Assembly (NCBI GenBank): GCA_947472995.1
Contig: CANJBO010000006.1
Coordinates: 1-64,000 of the forward strand
Direction: 5' to 3'
Source: Chloroflexota bacterium
GTDB taxonomy: Bacteria; Chloroflexota; Dehalococcoidia; UBA2979
Length of the DNA stretch: 64,000 bases
Made by a program: the position numbers and the translations under genes. Below, in pieces: positions 49,247-61,793 of this stretch (position 1 is its first letter; every line of letters starts with the position of its first letter). The notes beneath the pieces were generated by a model. The model had not been told where the DNA came from and searched no databases. It was given only the letters and a program-made list of their open reading frames with translations.

Positions 49247-49522
49247 CTAGGCCGCGACGGCCGTCTGCTTCGCCTTCAGCTGCTGCGCGAGGCGCGACTT
49301 GCGGCGGGCGGCGGCGTTCGCGTGGATGACGTTGCGGCGCGCGGCGCGGTCGAGCGCGGACTGCGCGGCGCGGACCAGCTCGGTCGCATCGTCGGCGTTG
49401 CGCTGGATCGCGGTGCGGGCGTCACGCACGGCGTGGGCCGCGCGGGTGCGGAACGGCTTGTTGCGCTCCGTGTGGGTAATGGTCTGACGGACGCGCTTGC
49501 GCGCCTGAAGCGAATGAGCCAT
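49247..49522 (-). CDS. rpsT: 30S ribosomal protein S20
   Basis: MAHSLQARKRVRQTITHTERNKPFRTR..VIHANAAARRKSRLAQQL. Confidence 0.95.
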   Translation of the reverse strand: MAHSLQARKRVRQTITHTERNKPFRTRAAHAVRDARTAIQRNADDATELVRAAQSALDRAARRNVIHANAAARRKSRLAQQLKAKQTAVAA

Positions 49523-49618
49523 CGAGCAATCCTCCTGAAGACGGACGAACATCGTAGGCGAGCCGCGCGGGCTGCGTCTATCCGCCCCCGCCCCGGGCCT
49601 GGAGCAGCGCCGAGGCTC

Positions 49619-49810
49619 TTACCGCTCCCGGCCGTCGAGGGTCGCCACGAAGGTATCCCACTCCGGGATGTCGAAGACGATCTGGTTGTCGCGGGCGGTG
49701 CGGCCGTGCTGCGTGCGGATGTGCACCTCGTGCCCGGCGGCGATGTACGAACGCAGGGCGTCGCAGAGGCCCATGAGGTACTGCTGCCGCAGCTCATCCC
49801 TCCTGGACAT
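49619..49810 (-). CDS. Small hypothetical protein
   Basis: MSRRDELRQQYLMGLCDALRSYIAAGHEVHIRTQHGRTARDNQIVFDIPEWDTFVATLDGRER. Confidence 0.65.
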   Translation of the reverse strand: MSRRDELRQQYLMGLCDALRSYIAAGHEVHIRTQHGRTARDNQIVFDIPEWDTFVATLDGRER

Positions 49811-50021
49811 CGCGCCCTCCACGTCTGGACCGCACCCGTGATGCGGTGGTTCACCCTGCCTATCGAGGCTATCGCCTCTCCCGGTCCGGTCCGGCGACCG
49901 TCACCCACGTGTGCGATGCAGATCGATGGCAGACGCGGAATCGCCTTGCAGAGACCTTTCGCGGAACGGCGAACACGCATCATCGACGCCCGGTTTGCCC
50001 CCCCGACGGGCGAGGTCGATC

Positions 50022-51809
50022 ATGGCGGACATGCCGGACGTGCCGCCCCTCGACTCCTCGCCGCGCTCGCGGGACCCGTTCGACGACGGCACGCCGACGC
50101 CCGGAGAGCAGCCCGGTGACCGCCGGCGCGACCTGCTGCGGCCCGCCGAGATCCCGGACGCCCCCGATGGCCCGACGCCGTACGAGGAGCACCAGCGTGA
50201 CCGCGGCCGCCTGCGCCGCTACCTGATCGGCGAGCCCGCGGCGCCGCAGCGCGGACGGCTGGGGATGCTCGCCGGCGCGGCCGGCATCGTCGCCGCGGGG
50301 TTCCTGCTGTCGAGGCTGCTCGGCGTGGCGCGCTCGGTGGCGATCGCGAACGCCTTCGGCACCGACCCGGAGCTGTCCGCGTACTGGGTGGCGTTCCGCC
50401 TGCCCGACCTCGTGTTCCAGCTGCTCGCCGGGGCCACGCTGTCGTCGGCGTTCATCCCCACGTTCAGCCGCCTCCGCCTCGAGCGCGGGTCGCGCGAGGC
50501 GTGGCGGATGGCGTCCAGCGTGCTGCACCTGGTCAGCGTGGCGACGTTCGTCGCGACCGGCCTCGCGTTCCTCGCCGCGCCGACGATCGTGCCGTGGCTC
50601 GCGCCGGGCCTCGGCCAGGCGACGGGGCGCGAGGTGGAGCTGACGGCCGACGCGGTGCGCCTGACGCGGCTGATGCTGCTGTCGCCGCTGTTCTTCGGCA
50701 TCTCCGGGATGCTCACGGGCATCCTGAACGCGCGGCAGCACTTCCTCGCGCCGGCGCTCGCGCCGCTGATCTACAACCTCAGCATCATCTTCGGCGCGGT
50801 GTTCCTCGCGCAGCCGTTCGGCGTGACGGGGCTCGCGTGGGGCGTGGTGATCGGCTCGGCGGGCCACCTGCTGGTGCAGCTCCCCGCGCTGTCGAGCGTG
50901 GGCATGCGCTGGACGCCGAGCCTCGACGTGTTCGCCGAGGGCGTGCGGGACGTGATGGCGCTGATGGCGCCGCGCGTGATCGGCCTCGCGGCGTCGCAGG
51001 TGAACTTCCTCGCGGTGATCTTCTTCGCCTCGTTCGTCTCGGACGAGGCGATCAGCGCGATGAACTACGCGTTCCTGATGATGATGCTGCCGGTGGGCGT
51101 GATCGGGATGGCGATCTCGACAGCGGTCTTCCCGACGCTGGCGCAGCACGCCGCCGCGCGCGAGACGATGCTGCTGCGCAACGCGCTCACGCACGCGCTG
51201 CGCACGATCCTGCTGCTGGCGATCCCCGCGTCGGTGGGCCTGATCCTGCTCGCCGGCCCCGCCGTGCAGCTCTTGCTCGAACGAGGCGCATTCGATGACC
51301 GCTCGGCGGACCTCGTGGTGAGCGCGCTGGTGGTGTACGGGGTCGGCATCTTCGCGCACAGCGGCGTCGAGATCCTGAGCCGCGGCTTCTACGCACTCTC
51401 CGACACGCGCACGCCGGTGGCCGCGGCGGTCGTCGCGATGATCCTCAACGTCGCGCTCGCCGCGCTCCTCGTGAGGCCGTTCGAGCTGCGCGGCCTCGCG
51501 GCGGCGGCGACGATCACCGCGATCATCGAGTTCGGGCTGCTGGTGCTGGCGCTGCGCGGTCGCATCGGCGGCCTCGACGCGCCGGTGCTCACCCGCTCCG
51601 TGCGCAGCACGCTGATCGCGAGCGCGGTGATGGGCGGCGCGATCGTCGCGACGCGGTTCGGGCTGGGGTACCTTGGCGTGCGGGCGGACGGCACGCTCGG
51701 CGCGTTCGCCGTGCTGCTCGTCGCGGGCAGCCTCGGCGCCGTCGTCTTCGCCGCCGTCTCGTACCGCCTCAACCGCCAGGACTTCGAGGCGCTCCTGGCC
51801 CTCCGCTAG
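50022..51809 (+). CDS. murJ: Lipid II flippase MurJ (MviN), with ~85-aa N-terminal extension
   Basis: SRLLGVARSVAIANAFG, LPDLVFQLLAGATLSSAFIPTFSR, 14-TM pattern. Confidence 0.95.
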   Translation: MADMPDVPPLDSSPRSRDPFDDGTPTPGEQPGDRRRDLLRPAEIPDAPDGPTPYEEHQRDRGRLRRYLIGEPAAPQRGRLGMLAGAAGIVAAGFLLSRLLGVARSVAIANAFGTDPELSAYWVAFRLPDLVFQLLAGATLSSAFIPTFSRLRLERGSREAWRMASSVLHLVSVATFVATGLAFLAAPTIVPWLAPGLGQATGREVELTADAVRLTRLMLLSPLFFGISGMLTGILNARQHFLAPALAPLIYNLSIIFGAVFLAQPFGVTGLAWGVVIGSAGHLLVQLPALSSVGMRWTPSLDVFAEGVRDVMALMAPRVIGLAASQVNFLAVIFFASFVSDEAISAMNYAFLMMMLPVGVIGMAISTAVFPTLAQHAAARETMLLRNALTHALRTILLLAIPASVGLILLAGPAVQLLLERGAFDDRSADLVVSALVVYGVGIFAHSGVEILSRGFYALSDTRTPVAAAVVAMILNVALAALLVRPFELRGLAAAATITAIIEFGLLVLALRGRIGGLDAPVLTRSVRSTLIASAVMGGAIVATRFGLGYLGVRADGTLGAFAVLLVAGSLGAVVFAAVSYRLNRQDFEALLALR

Positions 51810-51842
51810 GGGCGCTGCGGCAGGACTGCTAACGTCGTCGGC

Positions 51843-52580
51843 ATGCACGACGATGGCTACTTCGACGAACGCATCGCCGCCCGCTACGACGAGTCCTCCG
51901 CCGAGATGTTCGAGGCGGCGAGCGTCGATCCGGTGGTCGATTTCCTCGTGCCGCTTGCGGGCGACGGCCGCGCGCTGGAGCTGGGCATCGGCACGGGGCG
52001 GATCGCGCTGCCGCTCGCGCGTCGCGGTGTGCCCGTGCACGGCATCGACCTGTCGAGCGCGATGATCGCGCGGCTGCGCGCGAAGCCGGGCGGCGCGGAC
52101 ATCGGGGTGACGGTCGGCGACTTCGCGACCGCGCGCGCGGAGGGGACGTTCGCCCTCGCGTACCTCGTCTTCAACACGATCATGAACCTCACGACCCAGG
52201 AGACGCAGACCGCGTGCTTCCGCAACGTCGCGGCGCACCTCGAACCCGGCGGCACGTTCGTGATCGAGACGATGCTGCCGGACCTCCAGCGCCTCCCGCC
52301 CGGCGAGACGGTCCGCCCCTTCCGCGTCGCCGAGGACCGCTGGGGCTTCGACGAGTACGACGTCGCAAACCAGGGCCTGACGTCGCACCACTTCGCCGTC
52401 GTGGACGGCCGGCTGGAGCGCTTCTCCGCTCCGTTCCGCTACGTGTGGCCCGCCGAGCTGGACCTGATGGCGCGCCTCGCCGGGATGACGCCACGCGAGC
52501 GGTGGTCGGGCTGGCAGCGCGAGCCGTTCACGAGCGACAGCCGACGCCTCGTGGCGGTCTGGGAGAAGCCCCGCGACTAA
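51843..52580 (+). CDS. Class I SAM-dependent methyltransferase
   Basis: ALELGIGTGRIALPLARRGVPVHGIDLSSAMIARL. Confidence 0.93.
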   Translation: MHDDGYFDERIAARYDESSAEMFEAASVDPVVDFLVPLAGDGRALELGIGTGRIALPLARRGVPVHGIDLSSAMIARLRAKPGGADIGVTVGDFATARAEGTFALAYLVFNTIMNLTTQETQTACFRNVAAHLEPGGTFVIETMLPDLQRLPPGETVRPFRVAEDRWGFDEYDVANQGLTSHHFAVVDGRLERFSAPFRYVWPAELDLMARLAGMTPRERWSGWQREPFTSDSRRLVAVWEKPRD

Positions 52581-52625
52581 GCGACGGCGGTGCGCAGCGT
52601 TCTTCGAGTACCGACGGGAGACTGC

Positions 52626-52834
52626 GAGGGGCGGCCCACCCCTGCCCCTCCCGGCGCGGGAGGGGTTCTGAACTTCAGAGATGATGCGAGGAGCTGCGCC
52701 CTCACACTCCCGGCGGATTGGTCAGACTCCGACTCTGCGTTCGGATCAGGATGCTCGAAGGGGCTACGCCCCTTCGAATCTCATCCCCTTCCCGCGCAGG
52801 GAAGGGGCAGGGGATGGGCCGCCCTGCGGTTGAA
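52626..52834. mobile_element. Composite repeat element (end A ... end B, inverted)
   Basis: Left GGGCGGCCCACCCCTGCCCCTCCCGGCGCGGGAGGGG; right CCCCTTCCCGCGCAGGGAAGGGGCAGGGGATGGGCCGCCC; inner hairpin TCGAAGGGGC-TAC-GCCCCTTCGA. Confidence 0.7.
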
Positions 52835-52914
52835 CTTCGACCGCTCTCGTAGCCACGCCATCCACCGACCGGCCCGCTGCACGGCTGTGACGGCGTCGCA
52901 CTTCGACGGGCTGC

Positions 52915-52920
52915 TATACT
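52915..52920 (+). promoter_or_regulatory. Putative -10 box upstream of zinc-ribbon gene
   Basis: TATACT; -35 not clear. Confidence 0.35.
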
Positions 52921-52954
52921 GACAGCGCCCCCACCTTCACAAGGGAGCATCGGA

Positions 52955-52979
52955 AAGCGGACGCGCGGTGCGTCCGCTT
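52955..52979 (+). other. Perfect hairpin in the 5' leader of the zinc-ribbon gene
   Basis: AAGCGGACGC-GCGGT-GCGTCCGCTT. Confidence 0.7.
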
Positions 52980-53020
52980 CTTGGCGTGTGCTTCCGCGTG
53001 AAGCGCGATAGGAGCCTCGA

Positions 53021-53548
53021 ATGGCATTCAACGACCGCGAACTGGCATGCCGCGACTGCGGGTCGACGTTCGTCTTCACCTCCGGTGAGCAGGAGTTCTA
53101 CGCGACGAAGGGCCTCCAGCACGACCCCGTGCGCTGCCCGTCCTGCCGCCAGACCCGCAAGCTGCTGCGCCCCGAGGACCGCGAGGAGTCGCCGACCTTC
53201 GGCGTGTACGTCTCGTGGGGCGGGCGCACGCCGCGCCAGCTGCACGTCGCCGCCTGCCACCAGTGCGGCCAGACGACCGAGGTGCCGTTCGTGCCTCGTG
53301 GCGACCGCCCGGTGTACTGCTCGAACTGCTACAACGACGTCCGCCAGAAGCTCGAGGCGCAGGAGGCTGTGGAGGCCGAGGCCGCCGCGGCCCGCATCTC
53401 CGCCGCCGCCGGCCACGCCGCTGCCGCCCTGGAGGGCAACGGCCCGCCGCGTGTCGTCGTCATGGACACCGACGCCGACCGCATCGAGGTGAGCAGCGCG
53501 TCGGTCGCCGTCGTTGATCCGGAAGAAGCCGAAGACCTAGACTCGTAG
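53021..53548 (+). CDS. Multi-CxxC zinc-ribbon protein
   Basis: LACRDCGSTFVFTSGEQEFY..RCPSCRQTRK..ACHQCGQTTEVPF..VYCSNCYNDV. Confidence 0.88.
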   Translation: MAFNDRELACRDCGSTFVFTSGEQEFYATKGLQHDPVRCPSCRQTRKLLRPEDREESPTFGVYVSWGGRTPRQLHVAACHQCGQTTEVPFVPRGDRPVYCSNCYNDVRQKLEAQEAVEAEAAAARISAAAGHAAAALEGNGPPRVVVMDTDADRIEVSSASVAVVDPEEAEDLDS

Positions 53549-53579
53549 CCAGCAACGCAGACACAGACAACAGCGACGA

Positions 53580-53896
53580 CGGAGACAAGTAGTCCTGCAG
53601 CGACCGGTGAGCGAACCCGGGACGGTGTGAGCCGGGGACGAGCCGCGCAGGACGAAGATCCCTCCCGAGCTGCCGCCCGAACCCCTCGACCGCTCCCGGA
53701 GTCATCGCTCCCCGGAGCCGTCGAGGACAGTAGACGCGGCCGGAGCGCCCACCGTTACCAGGGGCAGCGCGGTGACTGCCGCGCAGTGAGCGGCGCGATG
53801 CACGAGAGTGCGCGCGCAACGCGGGTGGTACCGCGGGTGTTCGATCTTCGAGCGCTCGTCCCGCACCAGACATGGTGTGTGGACGGGCGCTTTTTG
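53580..53896 (+). ncRNA. T-box riboswitch (Ile) leader of ileS
   Basis: Candidate specifier ATC at 53658-53660; T-box GCGGGTGGTACCGCGG 53821-53836 with TGGT bulge; terminator GCGCTCGTCC...GGACGGGCGC-TTTTT. Confidence 0.88.
53852..53895 (+). terminator. T-box-controlled intrinsic terminator
   Basis: GCGCTCGTCC-(CGCACCAGACATGGTGTGT)-GGACGGGCGC TTTTT. Confidence 0.88.
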
Positions 53897-53913
53897 TTGC
53901 GCGCATTTCATCG

Positions 53914-53962
53914 GGCGAAGGCCGGGATACCCGGCCCGCCCGAAACAGACCTACGGGCTACG
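53914..53962 (+). repeat. GGGATACCC repeat (family 2) between T-box terminator and ileS
   Basis: GGCGAAGGCCGGGATACCCGGCCCGCC..GACCTACGGGC. Confidence 0.8.
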
Positions 53963-53977
53963 AGGATCGAGGGTTCG

Positions 53978-57346
<3,369 letters not shown>

Positions 57347-57348
57347 GC

Positions 57349-57442
57349 CCCTCGCCCTGCCCTCTCCCGACCGGGAGAGGGTTCTGAGTTCGGAAGTCTG
57401 GCCCCCTCTCCCCGTTCGGGGAGAGGGCTGGGGTGAGGGCAT
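57349..57442. repeat. Head-to-head pair of palindromic repeats
   Basis: CCCCTCGCCCTGCCCTCTCCCGACCGGGAGAGGGTTCTGAG...CCCCCTCTCCCCGTTCGGGGAGAGGGCTGGGGTGAGGGC. Confidence 0.9.
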
Positions 57443-57451
57443 CCCCGCTCG

Positions 57452-58633
57452 CTACCGCCGCATCCCCGGATCGGCCTCGTGCGGCGCGGGGGCGCCGGGG
57501 GCGCCGACGGGCGGCAGGCCGACGACGGAGCGGTCGTCTGCGAAGACGAGGCCGCGCAGCAGCGACAGCGCAGACATGCGCCAGTCGCCCTCGCCGTCGG
57601 GGCCGCTGCCCCAGCGGCCGTGTCGCGGCTCGCCGCGCAGGACGTGGGGCACCTCGGCGGCGACCTCGCCACCGAAGATGACGAGGTTCGCGACGAGGTA
57701 GACCCAGAACAGCAGCACGATCACGGAGCCGAGCGACCCGTAGATCAGGTTGAACGAGCCGAACTGCTCCACGTACCAGGCGAATCCGGCCTTCAGCGCC
57801 TCGAACCCCACGGCGGCGAGGAGCGCGCCCGGCCACATGTCGCGCACGCGCACGCGGCGGTTCGGCAGCAGCCGGTACATCAGCAGGAACGCGACGAACG
57901 ACAGCGCGAACGGGACGACCAGCGCGCCGATCGCGGAGGCGATGCCCGTGTCCGCGAACGGCACCTGCACCGGGCTGTCGAGGTACGCCCACGCGCGGCC
58001 GAACTCGGTGCGGACGACGCGCCACGCGGCCGTCAGCACCACGCCACCGAGCAGCGGCAGACCGATGATCGGCAGCAGCGCGTAGTCGATCAGCTTCGCG
58101 CGCAGCCACGGCCGCCCCACGGTCACATCGAACGCCACGTCGAGCGCGGAGCGCACCGCCGCGGAAAGCGCGCCGGCGGTCCAGATCGAGCCGAGCGCGG
58201 AGACGATCGTGAGCGTCGGGCCGAGCTTGGCGACGTTCCGCAGCGAGTCGGCGATACTCTGGTCCTGCGTCGGGAGGAACGTGATGATCGCGTTCAGCAC
58301 CTGCTCCTGCACCCCGGGCGCGCGCAGCACGATGCCGAAGATCGAGACGGCGAGCAGGGTGATCGGGAAGAGCGAGAACAGCGCGTAGTAGGAGATGGCC
58401 GCCGCCATCCTCGACCCGCCGTCATCGATGAAGTTGGTGAGGGCGCGGCCGAGGATCCGCAGGGGGACTCGCCACTGGGCGCGGATCAGGCGCACGATCG
58501 GGATCGGTCGGGTCTGACCCGGCTCGGTCGGGCTCGGTCGGAGCAGCGTCGGCCTCCCGCGGTTCACCGGCCCGTTCCGCCGGAACATCGTAGCCGGTCG
58601 CATTCCAACGCTCCCGAGGGGGGAGCGCGCCAT
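57452..58633 (-). CDS. YihY/BrkB family membrane protein
   Basis: AAAISYYALFSLFPITLLAVSIFG..FGSFNLIYGSLGSVIVLLFWVYLVANLVIFGGE; true start may be internal. Confidence 0.9.
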   Translation of the reverse strand: MARSPLGSVGMRPATMFRRNGPVNRGRPTLLRPSPTEPGQTRPIPIVRLIRAQWRVPLRILGRALTNFIDDGGSRMAAAISYYALFSLFPITLLAVSIFGIVLRAPGVQEQVLNAIITFLPTQDQSIADSLRNVAKLGPTLTIVSALGSIWTAGALSAAVRSALDVAFDVTVGRPWLRAKLIDYALLPIIGLPLLGGVVLTAAWRVVRTEFGRAWAYLDSPVQVPFADTGIASAIGALVVPFALSFVAFLLMYRLLPNRRVRVRDMWPGALLAAVGFEALKAGFAWYVEQFGSFNLIYGSLGSVIVLLFWVYLVANLVIFGGEVAAEVPHVLRGEPRHGRWGSGPDGEGDWRMSALSLLRGLVFADDRSVVGLPPVGAPGAPAPHEADPGMRR

Positions 58634-59795
58634 GACGGGACAGCGCCTCCAGCCACAGCACGTCGCCTATCGCCGCGTCGTGGTGAAGGTCGGCTCCAAC
58701 GTGCTCACGGGCGGCACCGATCAGATCGACACGGTCGCGATCGCGGCGATCGTCGAGCAGATCGCGGGCCTCGTCGGGCGCGGCGTGCAGACGATCGTCG
58801 TCACCTCGGGCGCGGTCGCCGCGGGGCGGCATCGCGTGCGGGCGCACCACGAGGCGCGCGCGCTCGCGCTGCGCGAGGCGCAGTCGAGGCAGGCGCTCGC
58901 GGCGATCGGGCAGTCGCGACTGATGGCGCTGTGGGACCAGCTGTTCGAGCAGCACGACGTGCCCACCGCGCAGGCGCTGCTGACACGCCGTGACCTCGCG
59001 GACCGCCTCGGCTACCTCAACGCGCGCAACACGCTGCTCGAGCTGGTCGAGCTCGGCGTCGTGCCGATCGTCAACGAGAACGACGTCGTCTCCGTCGAGG
59101 AGCTGCGCGAGCTGACGGTGATCGGCGACAACGACAACCTCTCCGCGCAGGTCGCGAACCTCGTCGACGCGGAGCTGCTGCTGATCCTCTCGGACATCGA
59201 CGGCCTCTACACCGCCGACCCGAACCGCGACCCCGCCGCGCGCCGGATCGAGGAGGTCCCCGTCATCGACGACGCGATCCTCGCGGCGGCGCAGGGCGGC
59301 ACCGGGAGCAGCCGCGGCACCGGCGGGATGCTGACAAAAATCCAGGCGGCGCGCATCGCGACGCAGGGTGGGACGCACGTCGTGATCGCGGCGGGCGCGG
59401 CGCGCGAGGTGGTGCTGCGCGCCGTCGCCGGCGAGCCGATCGGCACGCACTTCCTCCCCGTGGGCGACCGCCTCGAGAGCCGCCGGCGCTACCTGCTCTC
59501 CGGCCTCCAGTCGCGCGGCTCCGTGACCGTGGACGACGGCGCGGCGGGGGCGCTGCTGCGCGGGGGCTCCTCGCTCCTCCCGGCCGGCGTGACCGGCTGC
59601 GACGGGACGTTCGTCCGAGGCGACGTGGTGCACGTGATGACGCAGGCGGGCCGCCACCTCGCCAGCGGCATGGCGAACTACTCCCGCGAGGAGGTCACGC
59701 GGATCCTCGGCCGGAAGTCGGATCAGATCGCGGAGCTGCTGGGCTACGAGTTCGGCGCGGAGGTCATCCACCGCAACAATCTCGTGCTCGTGTAA
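58632..59795 (+). CDS. proB: Glutamate 5-kinase (with PUA domain)
   Basis: VVVKVGSNVLTGG, VTSGAVAAGRHRV, FGDNDNLSAQVA-like VIGDNDNLSAQVAN. Confidence 0.96.
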   Translation: MTGQRLQPQHVAYRRVVVKVGSNVLTGGTDQIDTVAIAAIVEQIAGLVGRGVQTIVVTSGAVAAGRHRVRAHHEARALALREAQSRQALAAIGQSRLMALWDQLFEQHDVPTAQALLTRRDLADRLGYLNARNTLLELVELGVVPIVNENDVVSVEELRELTVIGDNDNLSAQVANLVDAELLLILSDIDGLYTADPNRDPAARRIEEVPVIDDAILAAAQGGTGSSRGTGGMLTKIQAARIATQGGTHVVIAAGAAREVVLRAVAGEPIGTHFLPVGDRLESRRRYLLSGLQSRGSVTVDDGAAGALLRGGSSLLPAGVTGCDGTFVRGDVVHVMTQAGRHLASGMANYSREEVTRILGRKSDQIAELLGYEFGAEVIHRNNLVLV

Positions 59796-59809
59796 CCTTC
59801 TTCATGCGG

Positions 59810-59940
59810 GCGCAAGCGGGGATACCCCGCCCGCCCTCCGAGAGGTCGCATCTCTCTTGCGGGCCTCATGCGAGGAATACCTCGCCGGCCCTCCGGAGGT
59901 CGCGAGGCGCCTCAGCCACTCTCGGATCTCGCTTGCGGTC
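59810..59940 (+). repeat. GGGATACCC repeat (family 2), two diverged tandem units between proB and proA
   Basis: GCAAGCGGGGATACCCCGCCCGCCCTCCGAGAGGTCGCATC...CCGGCCCTCCGGAGGTCGCGAGGCGCCTCAGCCACTC. Confidence 0.75.
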
Positions 59941-59959
59941 TCACGCAGAGGAACGACCG

Positions 59960-61255
59960 ATGACCAGCACCATCTCCCGCCCCCAGGACACCGCGGAGTC
60001 CGAGGCGACCCGCAAGGCAGCGCTGGCACGCGCCGCGAGCCGCCGCATGTCCGCCGTCACCAGCGACCAGCGCAACGACGCGCTACGCCGCATCGCCGAC
60101 GCGATCGAGGCGGAGACGCCGCGCATCCTCGCCGTCAACGGGCCGGAGGTCGAGCGCGGGCGCGCGAACGGGATCATGGCGGCGTTCATCGACCGCATGG
60201 AGTTGAACGAGGCGCGCCTGAAGGCGATCGCGAACGACACGCGCGCGGTCGCCGCACTGCCCGATCCGATCGGCGTGATCGAGGAGATGGTGACGCGCCC
60301 CAATGGCCTGCAGATCGGGCGCATGCGCGTGCCGCTGGGCGTGATCGCGACGATCTACGAGTCGCGACCCAACGTCACCGTCGACATCGCCGCGGTGTGC
60401 CTGAAGTCCGGCAACGGCGTCGTGCTGCGCTCCGGCACCGACGCACATGCGACCTCGGCGGTGTTCGCCGAGATCATCGCGCGCGAGGCGGTCGCCGCCG
60501 GGCTGCCCGACGGCATCGTGCAGTTCATCGAATCGACGGACCGCGAGGAGGTCGGCGCGCTGCTGAAGGCGGGCGCGCTGGTCGACCTGATGGTGCCTCG
60601 AGGCGGCGCGGACCTGATCCGGCGCGTGCAGCAGGAGGCGACGATGCCCGTCGTCGCCGGCGGCATCGGCGTATGCCACACCTTCGTCGATGAGGACGCG
60701 AGCCTCGACATGGCGCGCGACATCGTGATCAACGCGAAGACCGTGCGCCCCTCGGTGTGTAACGCGATGGACACGCTGCTCGTGCACGCGGCCGTCGCAG
60801 AGCGCTTCGTGCCGATGATCGCGGAGGCGCTGGGCGCGAAGGGCGTGACGCTGCACGCCGACGCGCGCGCACTGCCGCTCGCGCAGTCCGCGCGCGGCGT
60901 CGACGTCGTGCCGGTGCGCGACGAGGACTACGACCGCGAGTGGCTCTCGCTCGACTGCTCCGTGCGCATCGTCGACACCCTCGACGACGCGCTCGGCCAC
61001 ATCGAGGTGCACGGCAGCGGGCACTCCGAGGCGATCGTGACGGACTCATGGGCCGCGTCGCAGCGCTTCCTGCGCGACGCCGATGCCGCCGCGGTGTTCG
61101 TGAACGCCTCGACGTACTTCAACGACGGCGCGCAGTTCGGCCTCGGCGTGGAGGTCGGCATCTCGACGCAGAAGATGCACGCGCGCGGGCCGATGGGCCT
61201 GAAGGAGCTGACGTCCTACAAGTGGATCGTGCTCGGCAACGGCCAGACGCGGTAA
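59960..61255 (+). CDS. proA: Gamma-glutamyl phosphate reductase
   Basis: RMRVPLGVIATIYESRPNVTVDIAAVCLKSGNGVVLRSG, VGISTQKMHARGPMGLKELTSYKW. Confidence 0.97.
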   Translation: MTSTISRPQDTAESEATRKAALARAASRRMSAVTSDQRNDALRRIADAIEAETPRILAVNGPEVERGRANGIMAAFIDRMELNEARLKAIANDTRAVAALPDPIGVIEEMVTRPNGLQIGRMRVPLGVIATIYESRPNVTVDIAAVCLKSGNGVVLRSGTDAHATSAVFAEIIAREAVAAGLPDGIVQFIESTDREEVGALLKAGALVDLMVPRGGADLIRRVQQEATMPVVAGGIGVCHTFVDEDASLDMARDIVINAKTVRPSVCNAMDTLLVHAAVAERFVPMIAEALGAKGVTLHADARALPLAQSARGVDVVPVRDEDYDREWLSLDCSVRIVDTLDDALGHIEVHGSGHSEAIVTDSWAASQRFLRDADAAAVFVNASTYFNDGAQFGLGVEVGISTQKMHARGPMGLKELTSYKWIVLGNGQTR

Positions 61256-61384
61256 CGGCAGACGCGGTAGCAACCGCCGCCAGCAAGCAGCCCGCGACCG
61301 CCTCGGCGGTCCGCACACACCACCCACCGCACAGCCAGCCACCCGCATATCCCACCCACCGCCGAGAACGAAGCGAGACGCACC

Positions 61385-61780
61385 GTGCCCTACACCTTTG
61401 AACGCATCGCCCGCACGCCGCACTCCGAGGAGTGGCGCGTGGACGCCGAGGCCGGCGCGATCGGCCGCGTCGACCTGCACTTCACCGGGTCGAAGGTCTA
61501 CGGGACGCTGGTCGTCCAGACCGCGATCGCGGAGGACGAGATCGAGGACCTGATCGGCGAGATCGACGCGCGTCTCGTCTCCACCGCCGACGAGTACCGC
61601 GAGGACTTCGTGGTCACCGTCTGGCGCGGCGTCGAGTTCGGCACGTATGCCGAGGACGGCCCGCGCGTGCTCGACGACTTCGAGGACGACGCCGTCACGG
61701 TCGACGATGTCGATGACGAGCTCGACGAGGAAGACATCGACGACGACGAGCTGGACGAGGACGACGACGCCCGGCGATAG
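61385..61780 (+). CDS. Hypothetical protein with strongly acidic C-terminus
   Basis: GTG start; DDELDEEDIDDDELDEDDDARR tail. Confidence 0.7.
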   Translation: MPYTFERIARTPHSEEWRVDAEAGAIGRVDLHFTGSKVYGTLVVQTAIAEDEIEDLIGEIDARLVSTADEYREDFVVTVWRGVEFGTYAEDGPRVLDDFEDDAVTVDDVDDELDEEDIDDDELDEDDDARR

Positions 61781-61793
61781 CGCGCGCCTCGAC

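Noticed and set aside
49980-52391. 803-aa minus-strand ORF
   Set aside because: Antisense to murJ and the methyltransferase; R/H/E-rich low-complexity shadow ORF
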